The notes under the pieces were generated by a model. That model did not search any database, had not been told where the DNA came from, and was given only the letters and a program-made list of their open reading frames with translations. 15,073 bases of DNA, from assembly GCA_001839685.1 (NCBI GenBank), contig MLAK01001465.1, positions 1-15,073 on the forward strand. Direction: 5' to 3'. Shown in pieces: positions 7,555 to 15,073 of this stretch (positions are counted from its first letter, which is position 1; each line of letters opens with the position of its first letter). The DNA comes from Tritrichomonas foetus. Lineage: Eukaryota; Parabasalia; Tritrichomonadida; Tritrichomonadidae. The position numbers and the translations under genes are program-made.

Positions 7555-7676
7555 TCATTTCAACTCTAAAGGTGAATTTTGAATTTCTGGTTTAACTTTT
7601 GGTTGTAATTCAGAGATATCATTTACAGTAGCATCAATGTATGGAACTTGATATAGTCGCATTTTGAATGTCAGAA
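7555..7676 (-). CDS. Candidate 3' exon of the kinase gene (40 codons to TGA)
   Basis: If the 56-base segment 7677-7732 is removed, the kinase frame (phase 1 after base 7733) continues here to a TGA at 7555-7557, giving a 362-residue protein instead of 327. The added tail includes RLYQVPYIDATVNDISELQP and KPEIQNSPLELK, which is polar and protein-like, unlike the stop-rich flanks. The coding reading is supported by phase and composition only. Confidence 0.4.
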
Positions 7677-7732
7677 CTATAAAAAGAGAAATATATTGAT
7701 TTTCTTATAGTTTTCTTATATAAGTCTCTTAC
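7677..7732 (-). other. Candidate spliceosomal intron, 56 bases, GT-AG
   Basis: On the minus strand it starts GTAAGA and ends TTTCTCTTTTTATAG, with a pyrimidine tract before the acceptor. It contains the TAA that would end the unspliced frame. Removal restores phase across the junction. It lacks the ACTAACACACAG 3' motif typical of the well-known T. vaginalis introns, so it would be a different intron class or a false positive. Confidence 0.4.
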
Positions 7733-8699
7733 TTGAAATATTTGGGAGTAAACCAGATGATTTATTGTATCTTGGTTGGATGATATTGACTGATGAACCA
7801 GTTATGAACTTTTTTCCTCCAGTTATTGGGATTGACATTTTCCTGTTGAAGTTAAATCTCAACTTGCTTCTCGATATTTCAGATGTTTTACAATCAACTG
7901 AAGTGGATTGTTTAAGTGATATATTAAAAACTGGGTGAGAAAGAAGGCCGTCGATACTTGGTCTTTCTTCTGGATTCACAGTGAGCATTTTTTGAATGAG
8001 GTCACGATAAAGTGGGTTAGTGTCATCTGAGAATTGTAGATCACATTTCAAAATTGAATTCAAAAGTTCCTGAATAGATCCAAGATCCCAGGGAATCCTT
8101 CCCTCGGCCAGCATGAAGCATGTCACACCAAGTGCCCATATGTCGGCTTTGAATGGGTCATATTTTTTCGAATTGATAAATTCGGGAGCTGCGAAAGCTC
8201 GCGATCCGTTGAATTTGTTTTTCATTTCGCCGTAATGAATGACTTGGGAGAGACCAAAGTCTCCCAATTTGCATCTGTTGTTTGTTCCAACAAAAAGATT
8301 TGCTGGTTTGATATCTTCATGAGCGATATTATATTGGTGGCAATGTTGGAGACCCTGAAGGGTTTGCTTGGTGCATGATACGAGAAAAGAATATTCGAGT
8401 GGGCCAAAATGTTCAATTCTGTCTTGAAGGCTCCCCTCTGGGCAATATTCGAGGATGATATAAAGAGTGGAGTTATCGCGAAAGTAATCATAAATGCGAA
8501 TAATATTTTGGTGGTCAAGTGCACAGAGATGTTTAATTTCACTGTCATCGAATTCTGTCGGGCTTTTTATAATTTTGCATACAAATTCAAGATTAAACCT
8601 GAGGTGTTTGGCAAGGTACACTACAGCGAAATTTCCTTCGCCTATTTTCTCCAGAAGTTCGTATCCATGTTGTGCCAAAGACGCACGAAAGTTGCTCAT
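7716..8699 (-). CDS. Serine/threonine protein kinase with HED catalytic-loop motif
   Basis: A complete kinase domain occupies residues about 13-260. The glycine loop is GEGNFAVV (20-27, third Gly replaced by Ala25). ATP-anchoring Lys42 (VCKII) pairs with Glu54 of helix C. The hinge is near LEY (83-85). The catalytic loop is HEDIKPAN (127-134) with Asp129, Lys131 and Asn134. DFG is 147-149, APE is 171-173, and Asp186 and Arg246 are in place. The HRD arginine is Glu128, so it is not an RD kinase; it should be active but need not depend on activation-loop phosphorylation. KPAN and the NEK/CAMK-like layout indicate Ser/Thr specificity. The tail (about 262-327) is Ser/Lys-rich and may be altered by splicing of 7677-7732. 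The ATG is supported by a TCACT initiator-like motif 16 bases upstream. Substrates are unknown. Confidence 0.95.
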   Translation of the reverse strand: MSNFRASLAQHGYELLEKIGEGNFAVVYLAKHLRFNLEFVCKIIKSPTEFDDSEIKHLCALDHQNIIRIYDYFRDNSTLYIILEYCPEGSLQDRIEHFGPLEYSFLVSCTKQTLQGLQHCHQYNIAHEDIKPANLFVGTNNRCKLGDFGLSQVIHYGEMKNKFNGSRAFAAPEFINSKKYDPFKADIWALGVTCFMLAEGRIPWDLGSIQELLNSILKCDLQFSDDTNPLYRDLIQKMLTVNPEERPSIDGLLSHPVFNISLKQSTSVDCKTSEISRSKLRFNFNRKMSIPITGGKKFITGSSVNIIQPRYNKSSGLLPNISSKRLI

Positions 8700-8712
8700 T
8701 ATAAAATCTGTA

Positions 8713-8717
8713 AGTGA
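8713..8717 (-). promoter_or_regulatory. Initiator-like motif TCACT
   Basis: TCACT on the minus strand fits TCA(+1)YW. The A lies 16 bases upstream of the kinase ATG. Confidence 0.45.
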
Positions 8718-9439
8718 TTGTTATTTACAACAATTTTGAATGTGCCCTGAATTTGAATAGAAACTAGGAAGAATTTCACTTGATATTGAATAATTTCATA
8801 ACAAATTTTTTCAATTGATGTTTATAAAATTATAACAGTGATTTCTTTTGATAAAATGGGATAGTTCCTTATTTTTTCCCGAATATAATTTTTCTAATTA
8901 CAAGTTTGCATATAATACTATTATAAAAATCTATTATATTGATAATTCTGTGAAATAAAGCACCATCCTTTTCAAAAGAGATTATATTTCATTTTAAGTA
9001 TACTAAGTTATTATTTGGAAATAAATAGAATTCAAATTAAAGGAGTTTGTTTCAAATTGAATGTTTTTCAATAATGAATGAAGTATTGAAAATCTACAGA
9101 AACAAAGAAATATTTATGACATAAAACAAAATTGAATATGTACTTTTATGAAAATAAAGATCATATCAAAAACTGGTGTTTCAATATTTGAAAGAGAAAT
9201 ACAATAAAATATCTGAGAATGATTCTACTCCGGCCATATACCTTTCCTTACTAAAGTAAATGGTATATTAGATTGTTCTAAAAATTAAATACCATCGATT
9301 CGACTTAATAATTAGAAAATTGATTATTTGCAAAAATATTGAAAATTATTCTCAAGAGAAAAGATTTGAAAACGAAATCATTGAAATTAAAGAGGAATAT
9401 TATATTTAAGGATACTACTAGATATTACTAACTGAACTG
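8718..9439. other. Divergent AT-rich spacer, no gene seen
   Basis: Very AT-rich on both strands, with stops in all frames and no protein-like blocks comparable to those at 5.2-7.1 kb. An imperfect palindrome (ATATACC ... GGTATAT, about 9236-9268) is the only noticeable structure. Confidence 0.6.
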
Positions 9440-9500
9440 AATCCTTTTGGGAAGTCTAGTCCGCTATAAGTTCCCTTTGGCAAGGTGATTTTTTTTCACC
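9440..9500. promoter_or_regulatory. GC-richer block with short inverted repeats upstream of the importin-like gene
   Basis: Within AT-rich flanks, about 60 bases hold GGGAA...TTCCC (about 9452-9474) and GGTGA-T7-TCACC (9484-9500). It ends roughly 28 bases before the ATG, so it may be a promoter element or a small transcript. No tRNA or snRNA landmarks fit. Confidence 0.25.
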
Positions 9501-9528
9501 ATTTCTCGGATAATATAAACTATTGAAA

Positions 9529-12528
9529 ATGAATGAAAATCAACTTGAAAATATCTTGTTATCAACCCTTCATTCGTCAAATGAAATCAGGATTCAAGCT
9601 GAAAATTCTATTGAAATCATGAGAAATAACTTACAAGAATATTTCACAAATATTTATGATCTTCTCTCCACTACTTCAAACCAGGTTGCCTTCAACATGG
9701 GGCTTGCACTTATACTTCATGAAATCCGTAGTGATAATTTTTGGGCTAACAGAAGAAATGATACAATTATTTTTAAATTTTTGGAATTGATCAAGCAATT
9801 TATTATTTTGAGGAAAATAAATGAAGAAACATTACCTTCATGTAACATTGTCAATATTATACTTCAAGGATTTTATCAAAAAAGCCAATTTTCTGTGAAA
9901 AATCATATTATTGACTTTTTATTAATATTTTGTCAAGAATTTCCACATTTATTGCATGTTTTTGTTGATTGTTTATCAAATATATTCTTAGAATGTGATT
10001 GCTATTTACCATTGAATCATTTTCTTTCACTTTTTTCATCGCCAATCACATCTTCACATGATTTCACTTCCAAATTCAAACTTTTAATAAGTTTCGCTCG
10101 AACTTTTTTTAGCAACAAAAATATTCATTTATGTAATAATGAACTAGGTATTAATATTGATACATTAAATGAAATATTTTTAAATTATTTCAATAATATT
10201 CCAGCAGATTGTCTAAACTCTATTCTTTCTTTTTTTAGTGAAAACTTACAAAAAATTTCAAGGTTAGTAGAAATTCATCTCCAAACCTTCTTTCAATTTT
10301 TTTCAAAATGTTTTTCAATTAATGATGAAACTACTCGCGCTTTAACCACCGATTGTTTAGTTTCTATTGTTACCACTTTTCCAAATTCGGATGATATTGT
10401 TTTATTTTCTTTAAGCGAAATCATGAAAATAATCGAAATGGATGAAAACTTCTTACAACTGGGGCGAAATGGAATTTCATTGATTTCTCAAAATGCTAGC
10501 CCATTTTTATTTTTAAATAAATTAGAAAATATTCATAAAACTAATAATTTTCACTATTCCTACTTAATTGCACTTGCAGAAATAGATTCTAACCTTTCTA
10601 TTTACATGATTGAGCATACAACACAATATTTTATGGAGATTCAAACGCTAGTTAATGAAGGAGTATTCAGAAATAAATTTGCTTCTTTCCTAGCAATCAT
10701 TAATTTATGTAATATACTTGCACCATCTTTTCAAGAGGATAATTTTAATGGTTTATTTGGTATTTTGTCAAACCACCTTTATCAAGAAACGAATTTTGAA
10801 TTACTCATTTTAATTCTGGAGGGTTTAACTGGATTTTTAAATTGTGTATCAATTAATGAAAATAGTCAATCCATATCAATGCTTTTTGAGTTTTTAATGA
10901 ACTTATTATTGAAATGTAAAAACGTAGTAATTCAATCCACAATTATAAAAGTGATGAATAGTTTTGTGCAAGCTTTATCACAGTCTTTTTTATTATATTT
11001 TCCATCATTATTGAAAATCCTTTTTCAACTTGTTGAGACGAATAGACTAGATTTGACAATATCTATAATCAGATTATGTGATATTGTCGTTACTCATCTT
11101 GGAAAATTTATCCAATCTCGTGAAGAATTACTACCTCTATTTCATATTTCGCTAGAACTACGAAATAAAGTCGAAAATGAATCATATATTGAATATATCA
11201 GTCATGCCATAATTTCTTTTATTCACTTTTTTGATGATACTATTTCTAATGATGTCATTCAAATCATTCCTGTCTATTTTGGTATTGCTTCAAAAGAAAT
11301 AGAAATTACACATTTCCCTGACAATCATCAGATAGAGTACATTCCTGGATTTGTTCGAGCTTCCACAAATGATTTTGTTAAAAGATCTACAATTCGTGAG
11401 ATTTCATTTGCATTAATGACGATTAATACAATAATATCATTATTGAAAAGAAATTATCAGCAATTTGTACCAGTAACAATTGAAATAGTATCAAAGTGGA
11501 TAAGGTATCCAATTCTCATCAATGAAGTAAGATACCCATCTTGGTTAATTTTAAATAAACTTATGTTATTTTGTGACATCAATGCTGATATTGTACCAAT
11601 TTTATTTATTGAAAATTCAATCAATCTTTTATTAATGGATAAAATTATCCCATTTATAAAAAATGCAATCCAGATTGGAATGGTACGGAATTCTTTGAAA
11701 ATTGATTGTTTTATAAAAATTTTGGAAATAGTCCTTCAAAGTTTACAGAATAAGATTAATTCTGCTGAATGTGCTATAATTACAGAAACCAACTTTATTA
11801 AATTTGGTCTCAAAAATATTCCGCAAGTCACTTCATCATTTTTCAATAATATCATTAAACCTGTAATTCCAGAGCTTATTCAACATGAAAATGGATTGGA
11901 ATTTGTCTTAAAAGTGGCACCAACATATATTATAATTTCCCATGACAATTCATTTTTGGGTGATTTGATTTTTATAATGAATGAATCACTTAATGATATT
12001 GAATCTAGTAATGCTCAAATTGCTATGAAAGCAATTGGCAAACTTTGCAAGGAAAACCTCTATTCACAAGATTTTTATTTATTAGAATATGAAAAAATGG
12101 TTTCAATTTTAAACAACAAAAACTCATTTGAAAATGATTCGTTAATCCTATTAAATGAAACTATTATTTCTTTTACAAAACTTATACAAAGTCATCATGA
12201 TCTTTTTGATATGAATATTTCAATTAAATTGTTATTTGATTCAGTCGGAATGTTAATAAGTCATAAAAAAAGTCAAATAGTGAATGACTTCATTGCGACT
12301 CTTTTAGTAAATAAAACTTCTGAGGTATTGGAAGTGATCGGTGTTAGTTCGTTAATAAAAATAGTTCTAAGCCAAATAAACAGGGAAAGTGTTTCTCAGA
12401 AAAGTAATGAAATATTTAAACAGTTTTTAATTCAATTCTTCACAAAGGGGAATCCAGTTCCTCAGGAGTTGGGATTAACTGAAAGAGAAGTGAATAAACT
12501 GCAATCTATTCTTGGAAATCAACAATAG
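9529..12528 (+). CDS. Importin-beta (karyopherin)-like HEAT-repeat protein, 999 aa
   Basis: The N terminus has the hallmark first HEAT repeat of importin-beta family receptors: LENILLSTLHSSNEIRIQAE, then YDLLSTTSNQVAFNMGLALI and ILHEIRSDNFW, corresponding to the Ran-binding N-terminal region. The rest is almost entirely paired helices of HEAT type, rich in L, I, F and N, with no membrane segment or signal peptide. Length (999) fits the family's usual 850-1100. Such receptors carry cargo through the nuclear pore and release it on RanGTP; the subtype (importin 4/5-like, transportin-like or exportin) cannot be assigned by eye. An upstream TTG extends the frame by two codons, but the ATG at 9529 is the sensible start. 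It ends TAG followed directly by TAAA. Codon use is strongly AT-biased, like the ankyrin and surface genes. Confidence 0.78.
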   Translation: MNENQLENILLSTLHSSNEIRIQAENSIEIMRNNLQEYFTNIYDLLSTTSNQVAFNMGLALILHEIRSDNFWANRRNDTIIFKFLELIKQFIILRKINEETLPSCNIVNIILQGFYQKSQFSVKNHIIDFLLIFCQEFPHLLHVFVDCLSNIFLECDCYLPLNHFLSLFSSPITSSHDFTSKFKLLISFARTFFSNKNIHLCNNELGINIDTLNEIFLNYFNNIPADCLNSILSFFSENLQKISRLVEIHLQTFFQFFSKCFSINDETTRALTTDCLVSIVTTFPNSDDIVLFSLSEIMKIIEMDENFLQLGRNGISLISQNASPFLFLNKLENIHKTNNFHYSYLIALAEIDSNLSIYMIEHTTQYFMEIQTLVNEGVFRNKFASFLAIINLCNILAPSFQEDNFNGLFGILSNHLYQETNFELLILILEGLTGFLNCVSINENSQSISMLFEFLMNLLLKCKNVVIQSTIIKVMNSFVQALSQSFLLYFPSLLKILFQLVETNRLDLTISIIRLCDIVVTHLGKFIQSREELLPLFHISLELRNKVENESYIEYISHAIISFIHFFDDTISNDVIQIIPVYFGIASKEIEITHFPDNHQIEYIPGFVRASTNDFVKRSTIREISFALMTINTIISLLKRNYQQFVPVTIEIVSKWIRYPILINEVRYPSWLILNKLMLFCDINADIVPILFIENSINLLLMDKIIPFIKNAIQIGMVRNSLKIDCFIKILEIVLQSLQNKINSAECAIITETNFIKFGLKNIPQVTSSFFNNIIKPVIPELIQHENGLEFVLKVAPTYIIISHDNSFLGDLIFIMNESLNDIESSNAQIAMKAIGKLCKENLYSQDFYLLEYEKMVSILNNKNSFENDSLILLNETIISFTKLIQSHHDLFDMNISIKLLFDSVGMLISHKKSQIVNDFIATLLVNKTSEVLEVIGVSSLIKIVLSQINRESVSQKSNEIFKQFLIQFFTKGNPVPQELGLTEREVNKLQSILGNQQ

Positions 12529-12532
12529 TAAA
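12529..12532 (+). terminator. TAAA polyadenylation-like signal after the importin-like gene
   Basis: TAAA follows the TAG stop immediately and also supplies a second in-frame stop. The convergent spacer up to 12750 is AT-rich with no other feature. Confidence 0.35.
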
Positions 12533-12750
12533 TTCTATGAGATACCAAATAATAGCCATTCAAAAAATTATTTTGGCAGAAATCGAGTGTTTGTTATAAA
12601 TAATGATTATTTTAAATCCCCTTTTTATAGTCTTATATGAGAAAGATTTATTTATCTGAATGATTAATGAATATTATTGTAAATAATAAGATATATTTAA
12701 AGATAGAAAGAAACATTTAATCAAATATAACCAAGTCAACAATAATTTTT

Positions 12751-14091
12751 CTAAATTCTTTCGAACTCTATGAGGGTGTTTGGTGAAAATACTGAAACTT
12801 TTGATCTTTGAAGTTTGGCGAAAATCAAAAGAACAACCAATACACTTGCAGGACAAAGAAGATAAATTTTTACCAATGATTTCTTTTTCTGAGGAGATAA
12901 TAAATTTATTATTGGTATTTTAGGAGCAGCAACTGTATTTGTTTTATTATTTGTAAATACAATTGATTCTATAAAAGTTGCTTTACTATCAATTTCATAT
13001 TTTGTATCAAAAGTACATTCCGTAAAAACTGCACGATTTTTTTGAACTGACTTATTTTTCCTTTTCCGTATTTTATTTTCAATCATTCCTTGATTGTATA
13101 TTATCTTATTTTCATTGTTATTATCTTCATTTGCGGGGTTGTTTTCCTCATTTTCATTAATGTCTTCTTTTTCAATCTCATTTTCATTGTTTAAATCTTT
13201 TTGAGGCATTTTCCCATAATTTATTTGAAAAAACACGCATCTATAAAGTAGTAAAACTGGATCAGATAAAATTATTTCATTTGATTCACAAGTATTATTA
13301 ACAAAATTTGAATATTTAAAATCACCCTGAACCATTGTTATATTTATAGTGCATTTTACTAAAATCAAATTACTACTTGTCATTTTATTGGTATTTATTC
13401 TTAAGCATGATAATTCATTTGGATTAAGAGATAATAGAACGCCAGCACCACTAATTAAAATAGAATTAGTACTATTTATATCACGGAAACATTGATCACC
13501 ATTATATAAAGAGAAGAGACTTCCTGGAGTATCAGGAGGATTTTGAGGACAATCTTCTGCCAATATTCTCGAAATTTTAGAAAGTTGAAGTGCTTTGACC
13601 CGTGATGATATTAATTGTGATCTTTTGACAGCACTACAATTTTTAAATACACAGTCAACAATTTGTGAAGTTGATCCAAAGAAATAAATTGATGATGCTT
13701 CACCGTTTGAAAAACAATTCACAAAATAGCATTTCATTAAAAATAAAGAAGATCCATCATAATCCATTGAAATTGCTCCTCCATCACTAATTGATTGGCA
13801 ACTCTTAAAAACACAATCAATAACATAACTTTTCTTATCTTTGATTGGAATTTTCAATAAAATTGTACTTTTTTCAATATGATTTTCTACATTAATGACA
13901 TTTTGAAGGAACTTCTGGAAATTTGAATGGGATAAATATAACTTATTAAAAGAAGTAAAAATTGGGGAATATGAATATCGAAATGAAGAATGAGATAGTG
14001 ATAATGATTTTGAATGACTTGTAAATGCTGGAGAATGACTTAAAAAAGCACCAGTGATTAATGAAGTAATAGTGATGTTATGGATCATCAT
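12751..14091 (-). CDS. Trichomonad-type beta-helix surface protein with C-terminal membrane anchor
   Basis: The N-terminal part has SHS repeats at residues 18-20, 25-27, 33-35 and 54-56 in a Ser/Phe-rich setting. It is followed by short repeats typical of right-handed beta-helix or Pmp-like proteins: DCVFKSC (92-98), KCYFVNC (120-126), DCVFKNC (146-152), KCTINI (246-251), RCVFFQI (284-290) and ECTFDTK (358-364). Residues about 299-330 are an Asn/Glu-rich linker. A single hydrophobic segment at about 407-425 is flanked by KKK before and KLQRSK after, leaving a tail of about 20 residues on the cytosolic side. This fits a type I cell-surface protein, likely in host or microbial contact, by analogy with trichomonad surface families. 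No signal peptide is present after the ATG at 14091, where an in-frame TGA lies just upstream; a hydrophobic block in another frame (14078-14215) may be the lost N terminus. Confidence 0.75.
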   Translation of the reverse strand: MMIHNITITSLITGAFLSHSPAFTSHSKSLSLSHSSFRYSYSPIFTSFNKLYLSHSNFQKFLQNVINVENHIEKSTILLKIPIKDKKSYVIDCVFKSCQSISDGGAISMDYDGSSLFLMKCYFVNCFSNGEASSIYFFGSTSQIVDCVFKNCSAVKRSQLISSRVKALQLSKISRILAEDCPQNPPDTPGSLFSLYNGDQCFRDINSTNSILISGAGVLLSLNPNELSCLRINTNKMTSSNLILVKCTINITMVQGDFKYSNFVNNTCESNEIILSDPVLLLYRCVFFQINYGKMPQKDLNNENEIEKEDINENEENNPANEDNNNENKIIYNQGMIENKIRKRKNKSVQKNRAVFTECTFDTKYEIDSKATFIESIVFTNNKTNTVAAPKIPIINLLSPQKKKSLVKIYLLCPASVLVVLLIFAKLQRSKVSVFSPNTLIEFERI

Positions 14092-14215
14092 TACTCACTG
14101 AAGTGGTAAAACTGAAGATAAAGGTTAATTTGATATTCAAAATTTCAGAAGTCAATGGTGAATTAAATACACCAAGCAGAAAAGCATGATTACACAACAA
14201 TTGTGCTAATAAATT
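14078..14215 (-). pseudogene. Possible out-of-frame 5' extension of the surface-protein gene
   Basis: On the minus strand, 45 codons are open between TGA 14216-14218 and TAA 14078-14080. They read as protein (FLLGVFNSPLTSEILNIKLT, then FIFSFTTSVSNDDP) and contain a signal-peptide-like hydrophobic run after a Lys. The block overlaps the start of the surface gene in a different frame and has no ATG. One frameshift near 14078-14090, or an intron starting GTGAGT/GTAATG here, would supply the missing secretion signal. Confidence 0.3.
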
Positions 14216-14218
14216 TCA

Positions 14219-14480
14219 CTTAAATGAAATATTTCATAACTCGTCCTAAAAGACAATACGAAGAAAAGGAAATCAGAAATAGATTGTTCAATAAGATATG
14301 ATTACTTGTATACTTTATCAATTTGCTTATGTTTGATGGAACTACCTGAACTTGCATGAAGCAATAACATTTTTTGTATATATGGTAATTTACCATGATA
14401 TTTGTTAACTTTTTCATCGATTATCATTCACCGTTTAACACGAAGTGAAAGGTCAAATAAAGGTCAAAAATGTATATAAT
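14219..14480. other. AT-rich spacer, nothing identified
   Basis: Only short frames with no protein-like character, and no repeats or RNA signatures that I can support. Confidence 0.5.
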
Positions 14481-14484
14481 CTTA

Positions 14485-14736
14485 TGTGATGTGAGCTTTG
14501 CTCGTTCTTGGGTCACTTCGACTTGGAGGAAGCGCAGCAATCCCTCCGCAGTGTTCACGTGCCAGCGCCTCCTCTAGTGTCAAAAAACAAAACGCATAAT
14601 GAGAAAAAAATCGTTCCTCCGATTTAACGTTAGTCACAAAAAGTTGGTGCGCCAAAAATGCACTTCTTCTCAATAGTAAAACTTTTTCTGTGATTCTGTG
14701 TATAAAAATACTGAAAAAGTTTTGCATTGAGAAGAA
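14485..14736. repeat. GC-contrasting, hairpin-rich element (possible mobile-element end or structured RNA)
   Basis: 14490-14580 is strikingly GC-richer than its surroundings. It holds GAGC-TTT-GCTC (about 14493-14503) and an imperfect inverted repeat GAGGAAGCGC (14526-14535) with GCGCCTCCTC (14565-14574). Further right, 14664-14688 and 14713-14736 form a long near-perfect hairpin: two 11-bp stems separated by a 3/2-base internal loop, with a 24-base apical loop. On the minus strand an 81-codon ATG frame (14727-14482) spans the element and ends EEALAREHCGGIAALPPSRS followed by 12 residues. Its composition differs from local genes, so it may be an element-borne or fortuitous frame. Confidence 0.45.
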
Positions 14737-15073
14737 ACCCTTTTTTATTATTTTTATTTTTATTTTTTAGCAAGTTTTGAAGGATTTCATGATCATTCCT
14801 AAACTCTGATATTCATTTATTTCCTTTAAAGGATGTCAGGCTTCTATCCTTAAGACCTCCCTTAAAAAAGCAATCAAAAGAGCGATTGTTCATATCTAGG
14901 GCTGAACTTTTATGATCCTATTCAAATATTTGAATGTATTTCCTAATTTTATTTGAATGTATTTATAGAATTTATTTGAGTATATTATTGAATTGTGAAA
15001 ACTCACGAAAAATGAAAAAAATTCACCTATATAAAAGATATTTTACATAGTATGTTGCTTATTCTTTCTTACA
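14737..15073. other. AT-rich end of window, no gene seen
   Basis: Begins with long T-rich tracts (14740-14768), then mixed sequence with no open frame of note. It contains the 23-base degenerate tandem repeat described separately. Confidence 0.5.
14928..14986. repeat. Degenerate 23-base tandem repeat, about 2.5 copies
   Basis: ATTTGAATGTATTT occurs at 14928-14941 and 14951-14964, and ATTTGAGTATATT at 14974-14986, spaced exactly 23 bases apart. A perfect 14-base palindrome TTCAAATATTTGAA (14921-14934) overlaps the first unit. Confidence 0.6.

Noticed and set aside
8222..8739. Three frames overlapping the kinase gene
   Set aside because: Shadows of the kinase coding sequence; no domain or composition support.
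2100..9440. ACTAAC occurrences as T. vaginalis-type intron 3' ends
   Set aside because: ACTAAC appears at a few places (about 2104, 6175, 9425) but none continues into ACACAG or sits at a plausible exon edge.
1..15073. tRNA, rRNA, snRNA or CRISPR
   Set aside because: No T-loop GTTCRA-type cores in a cloverleaf context, no U6 or rRNA core sequences, and no regularly spaced repeats were seen.

Overview
This AT-rich eukaryotic window has mostly intronless genes separated by short, AT-rich spacers. It looks like a parabasalid, most probably a Tritrichomonas-like trichomonad. The supporting signs are: gene starts 9-16 bases downstream of TCA-pyrimidine-W (initiator-like) motifs; TAAA polyadenylation-like tetramers at or beside stop codons; a membrane-anchored beta-helix surface protein with SHS repeats of a kind I associate with trichomonads; an ankyrin-type gene; and a small CMGC-unlike Ser/Thr kinase. 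The organism assignment is inference; no marker gene proves it.

Layout. 108-551 (-) is an unknown 147-residue protein with higher GC than its surroundings. 771-2475 (-) is an ankyrin-like gene ending in a four-CxxC zinc module; its 5' third is broken by a frameshift at a seven-base homopolymer and by an in-frame TAA. 2572-3897 (+) is a compact cactin, a spliceosome-associated protein, divergent from the previous gene. 4133-5131 (-) is a coiled-coil protein convergent with cactin. 5132-7554 is a gene-poor stretch but not featureless: it holds decayed coding blocks on the + strand (about 5242-5830), decayed coding blocks on the - strand (about 6541-7148), inverted repeats, and a decayed copy of the 3' end of the neighbouring kinase gene.

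7716-8699 (-) is a protein kinase with HED in place of HRD. A 56-base GT-AG candidate intron would join it in correct phase to a 122-base 3' exon (7555-7676). 8700-9528 is a divergent spacer. 9529-12528 (+) is an importin-beta (karyopherin)-like HEAT-repeat protein. 12751-14091 (-) is a type I membrane beta-helix surface protein whose 5' end may be frame-disrupted. 14092-15073 has no secure gene, but contains a GC-rich hairpin-forming element (about 14485-14736) and a degenerate 23-base tandem repeat.

The genes do not form an operon or a single pathway. They are housekeeping genes (splicing, nuclear transport, signalling, cytoskeleton-type coiled coil) next to fast-evolving families (ankyrin-like, surface beta-helix) and gene relics. 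The strongest leads are the candidate kinase intron, the relic-rich 5.1-7.5 kb region and the structured GC-rich element near the right end.
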